This document shows positions 7,452-14,986 of a stretch of DNA of 27,156 bases, one piece after another. The notes under the pieces are model-generated. The model saw only the letters and a program-made list of their open reading frames with translations, was not told the DNA's origin and ran no database searches. Source of the DNA: CAIWXH01 sp964555675 (GTDB lineage: Bacteria; Chloroflexota; Chloroflexia; Chloroflexales; Chloroflexaceae); assembly GCA_964555675.1 (NCBI GenBank), contig CAZKTU010000070.1, forward strand, positions 1-27,156. The letters run 5' to 3'. A program made the position numbers and the translations under genes. Each line of letters begins with the position of its first letter. Within the stretch, counting starts at the first letter, position 1.

Positions 7452-10073
7452 ATGGAGAGCCACGAGATCCAGCGGGTGCTGCGGGCGCGCTACGGCGGGG
7501 TTGAGGCCAGCGATGTGCTGGTTCAGTTCGCGCGCATCGAGCTCCAGCGCCCCGACGCTCTGGTCTTGATGCAGAACGGCAAGTTCTTCGAGGTCTACGG
7601 CCACGCCGCGCGCCTCCTGGGCCGCCTGCTCGACCTGCGCGTCGCCGAGAAGCCCCTGATGACCGGGGCCAACCGCCAGCCGATCATGCTGGCGATGACC
7701 GGCATCACCATCGGCAGCGAGCGCGAGCACCTCGGCCGGCTGCTGCGCATGGGCTACAGGGTCGCCGTCGGCCGCGAGGTCGAGGGCGAGCGCGATGGGG
7801 CGGTCAAGGCTCGCCAGCTCGAGGAGGTGATCACCCCCGGCAGCCTCTTCGCCGAAGACCTGCTGGACGACGAGCGCCAGCTCCTCGCCGCGGTCGACCT
7901 GGGCCAGGGCCGGGCCGGCCTGGCGATCGCCGATGTCTCGACCGGCTCGCTCTGGTGCCAGGAGTGGGCCGGCCCCGACGCCCACGACCGCCTGATGGAC
8001 GAGCTGGCCCGCACCGGCCCGGCCGAGCTGCTCTGCAACAGCGACCTGCCGCGCGACGAGCGCGAGCGCATCGGCGTCGCCAGCGGGATCACTCGCCTCG
8101 AGGGCGAGCGGGCCCAGCGCCACCGGGCCCTCTGCGACGAGCTGGGCATCATCAACAGCTACCACGTGGGCCGCCTCTCGCCCCTGCCGGGCTGGTGGTT
8201 CAGCGCCGAGCAGTGCCAGGAGGCTCTGCAGACCCACTTCCAGACCGTCGACCTGCGCCCCTTCGAGCTGGCCGACCGGCCCTACGCGATGCGCGCCGCG
8301 GGCGTGCTGATCCGCTACCTGCGCTGGAATCGCTTCCCTGCCCTCGGGCGCATCCAGACCGTGCGGCCCGTCGGGGGCAGCCACCTGCTCCAGCTCGACG
8401 CGACCAGCCGACGCACCCTCGATATCCTCACCGGCCCCGACGGCACGCCCTACGGCTCGCTGCTCGCGGTCCTCGACCAGACCAGGACGCCCATGGGCGC
8501 GCGCCTGCTCAAGGGCTGGCTCACCCAGGGCCTGCGCGACCCGGCGCACCTGGCCGCCCGCCACGACGCCGTCGAGGCCTGCGTGCGCTCCACCATCCCG
8601 CGCGAGGAGATCCGCGCCGCCTTGGGCCGCGTCCGCGATCTCGAGCGCGTGGTCAATCGCCTGCTCGTCGGATCCCGCCAGGCCGCGCCGCGCGACATGG
8701 CCCGCCTGCGCGACGCCCTCGAGGCCGCCAGGTCCATCGCCGCCCCCCTCGCCCAGCTCGGCGGGCTCGGGATCGCGACCTACGACCCGCCCGCCGAGGG
8801 GGCCGCCCTACTCTCCAGGGCCCTGGCCGCCGCCCCGCGCTCGCGGGTGGCGCCCCAAGGCGAGGCCGAGGCCGGCGAGCTCCTGGCGGCTGGGTGGGAC
8901 CCCGAGCTCGACGGGCTGCTGGGCCAGGAGCAGGCCATCCTGGCGGAGATCGAGCGCTACGTCGCCGAGCTGTTCCTNNNNNNNNNNNNNNNNNNNNNNN
9001 NNNNNNNNNNNNNNNNNNNNNNNNNNNNNNNNNNNNNNNNNNNNNNNNNNNNNNNNNNNNNNNNNNNNNNNNNNNNNCAGGTCGTCCTGACCATCGCCGC
9101 GGGCGACGCCCGCAAGGTCCCGCCCGGGTGGGGTCGCTTCGCCAGGGGCAAAGAGCAGTACAGCACCGATGAGCTCGCCCGGCTCTCCGAGGCCCTGCTC
9201 GGCGTGGAGGGGCGGCGCGGCGAGGTCGAGCAGGCGGCCTGGCAGCGGCTGTGGGGGCAGGTCGCCGAGCAGGGGCCGCGCCTGATCAAGCTGGCCCGCG
9301 ACCTGGCTCAAATCGACGTGCTGACCACCCTGGCCCACGTGGCCGTGCGCGAGCGTTGGACCCGGCCGCAGATCGTCGCCGAGCGGACCCTCACGATCAT
9401 CGAGGGGCGTCACCCCGTGGTCTGTCGCAACGTCGACGGCTACATCCCCTCGACGGTGAGCCTCGACCAGGCCAACCGGCTGATCGCCCTCACCGGGCCG
9501 AACATGTCGGGCAAGTCGACCCTGATGCGCATGGTCGCCCTCTGTGTCGTCCTGGCCCAGATGGGCTCATTCGTGCCCGCCGAGGCCATGACCCTGGGCC
9601 TGTGCGACCGCATCTTCACCCGCATCGGCGCCGCCGAGGATATCGCCAGCGGGCGCAGCACCTTCCTGGTCGAGATGACCGAGGTCGCGACGATCATCCA
9701 CCAGGCCACCCCCGACAGCCTGGTCGTGCTCGACGAGGTAGGGCGCGGGACGGCCACCTACGACGGCATGGCCCTCGCCGAGGCCATCCTCGAGCACCTG
9801 CACGGCATCACGGGCTGCCGGGGCATCTTCGCCACCCACTACCACCAGCTGGTCGAGCGCATCGGCGTCCTGCCGGGCATCGCCTGTCTGCAGATGGGGG
9901 TCAGGCGCGACGGCGAGCGCCTGGTCTTCCTCCACACCCTCGCGCCCGGCATCGCCGAGGGCTCGTTCGGCATCGCCGTGGCCCGCATGGCCGGCATCCC
10001 CGCCCCGATCCTCGCCCGCGCCCAGGCCCGCCTCGACGCCCTCGAGGGGGCCGCGGCGAACCTGAAGAAGTAA
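7452..10073 (+). CDS. mutS: MutS-family DNA mismatch-repair ATPase (interrupted by an assembly gap)
   Basis: This is a mismatch-recognition ATPase of 873 codons as assembled, counting the gap. The N-terminal domain carries the Phe-x-Glu mismatch wedge in NGKFFEVYG (F45, E47). The connector/core region follows, including LDQTRTPMGARLLKGWL near 341-357. The ATPase has Walker A GPNMSGKST (about 682-690 as assembled), Walker B LVVLDEVGRG, and the TATYDG signature. Its N-domain is divergent: where typical MutS has GDFYE and CEQ, this reads GKFFE and GRE. The protein ends soon after the ATPase domain and lacks the C-terminal tetramerisation region. Walker A lies later than in E. coli MutS (about 614). 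One hundred Ns remove the lever-to-clamp segment (normally the KVGYN-FGYY motif). It may be the sole MutS or a second paralogue. The start ATG at 7452 fits the domain; its ribosome-binding site is weak. Confidence 0.9.
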   Translation: MESHEIQRVLRARYGGVEASDVLVQFARIELQRPDALVLMQNGKFFEVYGHAARLLGRLLDLRVAEKPLMTGANRQPIMLAMTGITIGSEREHLGRLLRMGYRVAVGREVEGERDGAVKARQLEEVITPGSLFAEDLLDDERQLLAAVDLGQGRAGLAIADVSTGSLWCQEWAGPDAHDRLMDELARTGPAELLCNSDLPRDERERIGVASGITRLEGERAQRHRALCDELGIINSYHVGRLSPLPGWWFSAEQCQEALQTHFQTVDLRPFELADRPYAMRAAGVLIRYLRWNRFPALGRIQTVRPVGGSHLLQLDATSRRTLDILTGPDGTPYGSLLAVLDQTRTPMGARLLKGWLTQGLRDPAHLAARHDAVEACVRSTIPREEIRAALGRVRDLERVVNRLLVGSRQAAPRDMARLRDALEAARSIAAPLAQLGGLGIATYDPPAEGAALLSRALAAAPRSRVAPQGEAEAGELLAAGWDPELDGLLGQEQAILAEIERYVAELFXXXXXXXXXXXXXXXXXXXXXXXXXXXXXXXXXXQVVLTIAAGDARKVPPGWGRFARGKEQYSTDELARLSEALLGVEGRRGEVEQAAWQRLWGQVAEQGPRLIKLARDLAQIDVLTTLAHVAVRERWTRPQIVAERTLTIIEGRHPVVCRNVDGYIPSTVSLDQANRLIALTGPNMSGKSTLMRMVALCVVLAQMGSFVPAEAMTLGLCDRIFTRIGAAEDIASGRSTFLVEMTEVATIIHQATPDSLVVLDEVGRGTATYDGMALAEAILEHLHGITGCRGIFATHYHQLVERIGVLPGIACLQMGVRRDGERLVFLHTLAPGIAEGSFGIAVARMAGIPAPILARAQARLDALEGAAANLKK
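8978..9077. other. Assembly gap (100 N) inside mutS
   Basis: Exactly 100 Ns, a conventional placeholder length. The flanking mutS segments happen to be in the same frame, and about 25-35 residues of the expected clamp-entry motif are missing. A true missing length near 100 nt is plausible but unproven. Confidence 0.98.
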
Positions 10074-10084
10074 GGAGCTCCCCC

Positions 10085-11047
10085 ATGCAGATCGGCGCCT
10101 TCATCGCCCTGTTCGGCGACCGCAACCTCGACGAGGCCCTGGCCGCGGCGCGGGCCGCGGGCGTCTCGGCCGTCGAGATCCCCACCGGCGGCTACGTCGG
10201 CGGGCGCCACGCCCCCGCCCGCACCCTCGTGGCCGACGAGCGGGCCCGAACCGAGCTGCAAGAGGCCCTGGCCCGCCACGGGCTGGCCCTCGACGCCCTC
10301 TCGTGCCACGGCAACCCGCTCCACCCGCAAGAGGCGATCGCCACCGACCACCACGAGACCTTCCAGGCCACCGTGCGCCTCGCCCAGCAGCTCGGCTGCG
10401 ACACCGTGATCACCTTCTCCGGCTGCCCCGGCGATGGGCCGGGGGCCCGCTACCCCAACTGGGTCACCTGCCCCTGGCCGCCCGACTTCTTGGCTATCCT
10501 CGAGTGGCAGTGGGAGGAGCGAGTGCTGCCCTACTGGCGCGAGCAGGCCGCCTTCGCCGCCGCCCACGGCGTGCGGGTCGCGATCGAGCCGCACCCCGGC
10601 TTCGTCGTCTACAGCGCCGAGAGCCTGCTGCGCCTGCGCGCCGCCTGCGGGCCGGCGATCGGGGCCAACTTCGACCCGTCGCACCTCTTCTGGCAGGGCG
10701 TCGATCCCGTGGCCGCCGCGCGCGAGCTGGCCGGGGCGATCTACCACGTCCACGCCAAAGACACCCGCGTCGACCCCTACAACACCGCCCGCAATGGCGT
10801 GCTCGACACCAAGCCCTACAATCAGATCCCGGCCCGCTCGTGGGTCTTCCGCACCGTGGGCTACGGCCACGACCTGGCCACCTGGAAGGACATGATCAGC
10901 GCGCTGCAGCTGGCCGGCTACGACGGCGTGATCTCGATCGAGCACGAGGACGGCCAGATGAGCCGCGAGGAGGGCCTGCGCAAAGCGGTGGCCTTCATGC
11001 GCGAGTGTGTGATCGAGCAGCATGTGCCGGGCGGCTGGCAAGCCTGA
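10085..11047 (+). CDS. Sugar phosphate isomerase/epimerase (xylose isomerase-like TIM barrel)
   Basis: This 320-residue protein of the AP-endonuclease-2/xylose-isomerase-like fold belongs to the group that interconverts keto and aldo sugars or acts on oxidised sugars made by Gfo/Idh/MocA enzymes. Candidate metal ligands are E168 (IEPHPG), D197 (NFDPSHL), H223 (YHVHAKD) and E286 (ISIEHEDG), the usual Glu-Asp-His-Glu set. AAGGAG overlaps the mutS stop region, and the start ATG at 10085 lies 11 nt after mutS, so it is co-transcribed with it. The next gene is a Gfo/Idh/MocA dehydrogenase, a common partner of this family in sugar and inositol breakdown. The substrate is unknown. Confidence 0.9.
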   Translation: MQIGAFIALFGDRNLDEALAAARAAGVSAVEIPTGGYVGGRHAPARTLVADERARTELQEALARHGLALDALSCHGNPLHPQEAIATDHHETFQATVRLAQQLGCDTVITFSGCPGDGPGARYPNWVTCPWPPDFLAILEWQWEERVLPYWREQAAFAAAHGVRVAIEPHPGFVVYSAESLLRLRAACGPAIGANFDPSHLFWQGVDPVAAARELAGAIYHVHAKDTRVDPYNTARNGVLDTKPYNQIPARSWVFRTVGYGHDLATWKDMISALQLAGYDGVISIEHEDGQMSREEGLRKAVAFMRECVIEQHVPGGWQA

Positions 11048-11057
11048 GGAGATAACC

Positions 11058-12077
11058 ATGACCCCCTATCGAGCCCTGCTCGTGGGCGCCGGCGGCATGG
11101 GCCGGGCCTGGGCAAAGAACCTGAACGAGTGCGAGGATACCACCATCGCCGGCTGGATCGACATTCGCCCGGGCGCCGCCGCCCAGGCCGCCGACGAGCT
11201 CGGCATCGCCGTCCCCTACACCGGCGAGGAGGTCGAGCGCGCCCTCGCCGAGCTGCGCCCCGACTTCCTGGTCGACGTGACCATCCCCGAGGCCCACCAC
11301 GCGGTCACCCTCGCCTCCCTGGCGGCGGGCGTGCCCGTGCTCGGCGAAAAGCCGATGGCGGCCACCCTCCAACAGGCCCGCGAGATGGTCGCGGCCTCAG
11401 AGCGGGCCGGCACGCTCTATATGGTCAGCCAGAGCCGCCGCTACGACGCCCGCCTCCACGCCTTCCGCCGCCTGAGCGAGCAGCGCCTCGGCCCCCTCGG
11501 CATCCTCAACGCCGACTTCTTTATCGGGGCCCACTTCGGCGGCTTCCGCGACGAGATGGCCAATGTGCTGCTGCTCGACATGGCTATCCACACCTTCGAC
11601 GCCGCTCGCTACCTGCTGGGCGACGCCGACCCCGTCGCCGTCTACTGCGAGGAGTTCAACCCGCCGTGGAGCTGGTACCGGGGCGGGGCCAGCGCCAACG
11701 CCCTCTTCGAGATGGCCGGCGGCGCCCGCTTCACCTACAGGGGCAGCTGGTGCAGCGAGGGCCGCCACACCTCGTGGGAGGCCGAGTGGCGCGCCGTCGG
11801 GCCCAATGGCACGGCCACATGGGACGGCCACGCCAACATCCTCGCCGAGGTGGTCACCGCTCGCGGCGGCTTCCACTCGGCGACCGAGCCTGTGGCGGGC
11901 AGCATCGAGGAGGGCGTCCACGCCGGCATCGCCGGCTCGCTGCGCGACTTTCTCAACGCCCTGCGCACCGGTGCGACCCCCATGGGCGAGTGTCACGACA
12001 ATATCAAGAGCCTGGCCATGGTCTTCGCGGCGATCGAGTCGGCCACCACCGGCCAGCGGGTGGCGATCCGCGTGTAG
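11058..12077 (+). CDS. Gfo/Idh/MocA family sugar dehydrogenase
   Basis: This 339-residue NAD(P)-dependent oxidoreductase acts on a sugar, inositol or sugar-derivative hydroxyl. The Rossmann motif GAGGMG is at about 10-15, EKP at 97-99, and the active-site pair D174 and H178 is in LLLDMAIHTFDAARYLLG. The ATG at 11058 is chosen because GAGGAGATAACC sits immediately upstream and the protein then begins at the Rossmann strand. An in-frame ATG at 11022 lies inside the preceding gene and would add an unlikely tail. It starts 10 nt after the isomerase stop, and the two probably act in sequence. Confidence 0.92.
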   Translation: MTPYRALLVGAGGMGRAWAKNLNECEDTTIAGWIDIRPGAAAQAADELGIAVPYTGEEVERALAELRPDFLVDVTIPEAHHAVTLASLAAGVPVLGEKPMAATLQQAREMVAASERAGTLYMVSQSRRYDARLHAFRRLSEQRLGPLGILNADFFIGAHFGGFRDEMANVLLLDMAIHTFDAARYLLGDADPVAVYCEEFNPPWSWYRGGASANALFEMAGGARFTYRGSWCSEGRHTSWEAEWRAVGPNGTATWDGHANILAEVVTARGGFHSATEPVAGSIEEGVHAGIAGSLRDFLNALRTGATPMGECHDNIKSLAMVFAAIESATTGQRVAIRV

Positions 12078-12087
12078 CAAGGGGCTT

Positions 12088-13203
12088 ATGTCAATCCTCA
12101 CCACCCTCGGCGTGCGCCGCGTGATCAACGCCGACGCGCGCCTCACCCGCCTCGGCGGCTCGCTCATGCCGCCCCAGGTGCGCGCCGCCATGGAAGACGC
12201 GGCCGCCAGCTACGTCGATATGTACGAGCTACAGGCCGCCGTGGGCCGACGTCTGGCCGAGCTGACCCGCAACGAGGCCGCCTTCGTCAGCACAGGGGCC
12301 GCGGCCGGGCTCTTCCTCGCCACCCTGGCCTGCATGGTCGGCGACGACCCCGAGCGGATCGCGCGCCTGCCGAGCCTCGAGGGCTGCCGCGACGAGCTGA
12401 TCATCCACACGGCCCACCGCATCCCCTACGACTTGGCCGTGCGCCAGGCCGGCGCGCGCCTCGTGACCATCGGCAGCGCCCAGCAGACCACGCCCCAGGA
12501 GCTGGAGGCGGCGATCGGCCCGCGCACGGCCGGCGTGCTCTTCGTCGCGGGCGCGCACCTCGCCCAGGGCGCCCTGCCGCTGCCCGAGGTGGTCGCCATC
12601 GCCCACGCCCACGGCTTGCCCGTGATCGTCGACGCCGCCGCCCAGCTGCCGCCCCCCGAGAACCTCTGGCGCTTCACCAGCGAGCAGGGGGCCGACCTGG
12701 CGATCTTCAGCGGGGGCAAAGACCTGGCCGGGCCCCAGGCCAGCGGCCTCGTCCTGGGTCGCGCCGAGCTGGTGGCGGCCTGCGCCGCCCACGCCGCGCC
12801 CAACCAGCGCATGGGCCGCCCGATGAAGGTCGGCAAGGAAGAGATGGCCGGCCTGCTGGCCGCCGTCGAGCTCTACCTCAGCCAGGACCACGCCGCCCGT
12901 ATCGCCCGCTTCGAGCAGATCGTCGCGGCCTGGGTCGACGCCCTCGACGACGGCGACGGCGTGCGGGCCCACCGGCAGTTCCCCAACGAGGCCGGCCAGC
13001 CCACCCCGCGGGCCGTGATCACCCTCGACCCGGCCCGCTGCGGCCTCACCGGCGCCGAGCTGCGCCGCCGCCTGTGGGAGAGCGACCCGCGCATCGCCGT
13101 CGCGGCGGCGGGCGAGCAGGGCATCTCGTTGACCCCCGACACCCTCGAGCCCGGCGAAGAGCTGCTCGTCGTCGAGCAGATCCGCCGCGCCCTGAAGCCC
13201 TGA
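12088..13203 (+). CDS. SelA-like PLP enzyme (DgaE/selenocysteine-synthase superfamily)
   Basis: This 371-residue fold-type I PLP enzyme is of the SelA-like group, which includes D-glucosaminate-6-phosphate ammonia-lyase (DgaE) and other beta-eliminating sugar or amino-acid enzymes. The Schiff-base lysine is probably K211 in FSGGKDLAGPQASG, and D182 (VIVDAAAQLPP) would contact the pyridine nitrogen. The N-terminal VINADARLTRLGGSLMP resembles the start typical of this group (VINA, then LGGS). There is no sign of a tRNA-Sec-binding role. It follows the dehydrogenase after 10 nt and precedes cutC. A role in beta-elimination from an amino-sugar or sugar acid is inferred from the family and neighbours. 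Confidence 0.85.
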   Translation: MSILTTLGVRRVINADARLTRLGGSLMPPQVRAAMEDAAASYVDMYELQAAVGRRLAELTRNEAAFVSTGAAAGLFLATLACMVGDDPERIARLPSLEGCRDELIIHTAHRIPYDLAVRQAGARLVTIGSAQQTTPQELEAAIGPRTAGVLFVAGAHLAQGALPLPEVVAIAHAHGLPVIVDAAAQLPPPENLWRFTSEQGADLAIFSGGKDLAGPQASGLVLGRAELVAACAAHAAPNQRMGRPMKVGKEEMAGLLAAVELYLSQDHAARIARFEQIVAAWVDALDDGDGVRAHRQFPNEAGQPTPRAVITLDPARCGLTGAELRRRLWESDPRIAVAAAGEQGISLTPDTLEPGEELLVVEQIRRALKP

Positions 13204-13215
13204 AAGGAGCCGCCC

Positions 13216-13959
13216 GTGGCAAATAAGGTCGTGATTGAGGTCTGTGTCGACACCGTCGAGTCGGCCATGGCCGCCGAGCAGGGCGGCGCCGACCGCGTCG
13301 AGCTGTGCGATAACCTGATGGAGGGCGGCACCACCCCCAGCGCCGGGGCGATCGCCCTCGCCCGCCGCAGCCTCGGCATCAAGCTGCATGTGATGATCCG
13401 CCCCCGGGGCGGCGACTTCTGCTACTCCGACCTCGAGCTGGCGATCATGGAGCACGACATCAGGGTCGCCCGCGAGCTTGGGGCCGACGGCGTGGTCTTC
13501 GGCCTGCTCACCCCCGAGGGCGACGTCGACATGGCGCGCACCCGGGCCCTGATCGAGCTGTCGCGCCCCCTCGGCGTGACCTTCCACCGCGCCTTCGATG
13601 TGGCCCGCGACCCCTTCGCGGCCCTCGAGGCCCTGATCGAGCTGGGCGTCGACCGCGTGCTGACCACGGGGCAAGAGGCCTCGGTGCTCGAGGGCATCGA
13701 CCTGGTGGCCGACCTCGTGCGCCGCGCTGGCGACCGCATCATCATCATGCCCGGCAGCGGCGCCGAACGCCAGATGGGCAAGCTCGTCGCCGCCACCGGC
13801 GCCCGCGAGTTCCACGTCGTCGGCAATCGCACCCTCGAGAGCCCCATGCGCTTCCGCAGCGGCCACGTCTTCATGGGCGGCACACTCAGGCCCCCCGAGT
13901 ACAGCCGGCAGAGCACCGACCCCGCGGCAATCAGCCGCATCCGCGCTGGGGCCGAGTGA
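13216..13959 (+). CDS. cutC: CutC family protein
   Basis: This 247-residue protein spans the full CutC family: VCVDTVESAMAAEQGGADRVELC at the N-terminus, then MIRPRGGDFCYSD, VFGLLTPEGDVD, VTFHRAFDV, TTGQEASVLEG, IMPGSG, and the C-terminal GHVFMGG. CutC is a TIM barrel first named for copper tolerance, but a direct copper role is poorly supported. The start is GTG at 13216, with AAAGGAGC 8 nt upstream. It lies inside a tight sugar-catabolic gene run, 12 nt after the SelA-like gene, and so may have an enzymatic role on a small metabolite here. That is inference. Confidence 0.93.
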   Translation: MANKVVIEVCVDTVESAMAAEQGGADRVELCDNLMEGGTTPSAGAIALARRSLGIKLHVMIRPRGGDFCYSDLELAIMEHDIRVARELGADGVVFGLLTPEGDVDMARTRALIELSRPLGVTFHRAFDVARDPFAALEALIELGVDRVLTTGQEASVLEGIDLVADLVRRAGDRIIIMPGSGAERQMGKLVAATGAREFHVVGNRTLESPMRFRSGHVFMGGTLRPPEYSRQSTDPAAISRIRAGAE

Positions 13960-13991
13960 CGGTTGGGCGGCTGGCGATGATGGGAGGCCCC

Positions 13992-14966
13992 ATGAAACCT
14001 GTACGTGTGGGAGTGGTGGGCGTCGGCCGCTTCGGCCGGCTCCATGCGCGCACGCTCTACGGCCTGGCCGAGGCCGAGCTGGCGGCCCTGGTGATCCGCG
14101 ACCCCGCGGCCCAGGCGGCGATCCGCGCCGAGCTGCCGGGCGCGCCAATCTGGTCGAGCCTGGACGCGGCCCTGGCCGAGGCGGACGTCGAGGCCTGGGT
14201 GATCGCCACCCAGACCGCTAGCCACATCGAGCTGGCCGAGCGCGTGCTGCGGGCCGGGGCGGCGGCCCTGGTCGAGAAGCCCCTGGGGGTTAGCGTGGCC
14301 GAGGCCCAGCGCCTGGCCCCCCTGATCGCGCCGGGCTCGCAGAACTTCATGCTCGGCCATATCCTGCTCTTCGCGCCCGAGTTCCGCCGGCTGCTGCGCG
14401 AGGCCGCGGCCCGCGGCGGCCTGAGCTACATCAGCGCCGAGCGCCATCGGCCCACGGGTGTCTACGAACTGTTCGACGGCGAGTCGCCGATGCGCCTGGT
14501 GATGGTCCATGACCTCTACATGGCCCTGGCCCTGGCCGGTGGCGCCGACCCGGCGCGGGCCCAGGCTTACTTCCACCCGCGCGCGGGCGGCGGCTGCGAC
14601 CTGGCGATCGCCCGGCTCGAATGGCCCAATGGGCTCTGGGCCTCGCTCACCGCCTCGTACCTCACGCCGCCTGGCATGGGCAGCGACGGCTTCGACCGGC
14701 TCGAGGCCTACGGGCCGGGCTGGTCGGCGCGCATGGAGATCAACCCCCAGCAGCTCACGGTCTGGGCCGAGCGCGCCGAGTGGCCTATGGCCCTCGCCAT
14801 CGACGACGACCCGACCGCGCCAAGCGGCTGGATGGCCGAGGAGCTGCGCTGCTTCTGCCGGGTCGTGCGCGGCGGCCCGGTGCCGCTGGGGGCGCGCTAT
14901 CAGGACGGTATCCAGGTGATGGCCCTGCTCGACCGGCTCGAGCGCTCGGCCGCCGAGGGGGCCTGA
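13992..14966 (+). CDS. Gfo/Idh/MocA family oxidoreductase
   Basis: This 324-residue NAD(P)-dependent dehydrogenase is the third Gfo/Idh/MocA domain in the locus. VGVVGVGRFGRLHARTL is the Rossmann start, EKP falls at 95-97, and HDLYMALALAG holds the likely active-site His-Asp. The ATG at 13992 is preferred, with GGGAGG 5 nt upstream. A GTG at 13956 overlapping the cutC stop is in frame but would add 12 residues before the Rossmann strand without a good ribosome-binding site. It ends 20 bp from the end of the convergent amidohydrolase gene, with no obvious terminator between them. Confidence 0.9.
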   Translation: MKPVRVGVVGVGRFGRLHARTLYGLAEAELAALVIRDPAAQAAIRAELPGAPIWSSLDAALAEADVEAWVIATQTASHIELAERVLRAGAAALVEKPLGVSVAEAQRLAPLIAPGSQNFMLGHILLFAPEFRRLLREAAARGGLSYISAERHRPTGVYELFDGESPMRLVMVHDLYMALALAGGADPARAQAYFHPRAGGGCDLAIARLEWPNGLWASLTASYLTPPGMGSDGFDRLEAYGPGWSARMEINPQQLTVWAERAEWPMALAIDDDPTAPSGWMAEELRCFCRVVRGGPVPLGARYQDGIQVMALLDRLERSAAEGA

Positions 14967-14986
14967 TTCAGCCGCCGGGCGAGGCC

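Noticed and set aside
8978..9077. Loss of mutS function by the interruption
   Set aside because: The interruption is a run of Ns from assembly and both flanks remain in the same frame with family motifs, so it is not called a pseudogene.
11022..11057. An earlier ATG for the second Gfo/Idh/MocA gene
   Set aside because: It lies inside the isomerase gene and has no ribosome-binding site, while 11058 is preceded by GAGGAG.
13956..13991. A GTG overlapping the cutC stop as start of the third Gfo/Idh/MocA gene
   Set aside because: The added residues precede the Rossmann strand without similarity, and GGGAGG sits 5 nt before the ATG at 13992. It cannot be fully excluded.
12229..14148. A 639-codon minus-strand frame over the SelA-like and cutC genes
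   Set aside because: It is a GC-driven shadow. The plus-strand proteins have full family motifs and ribosome-binding sites.
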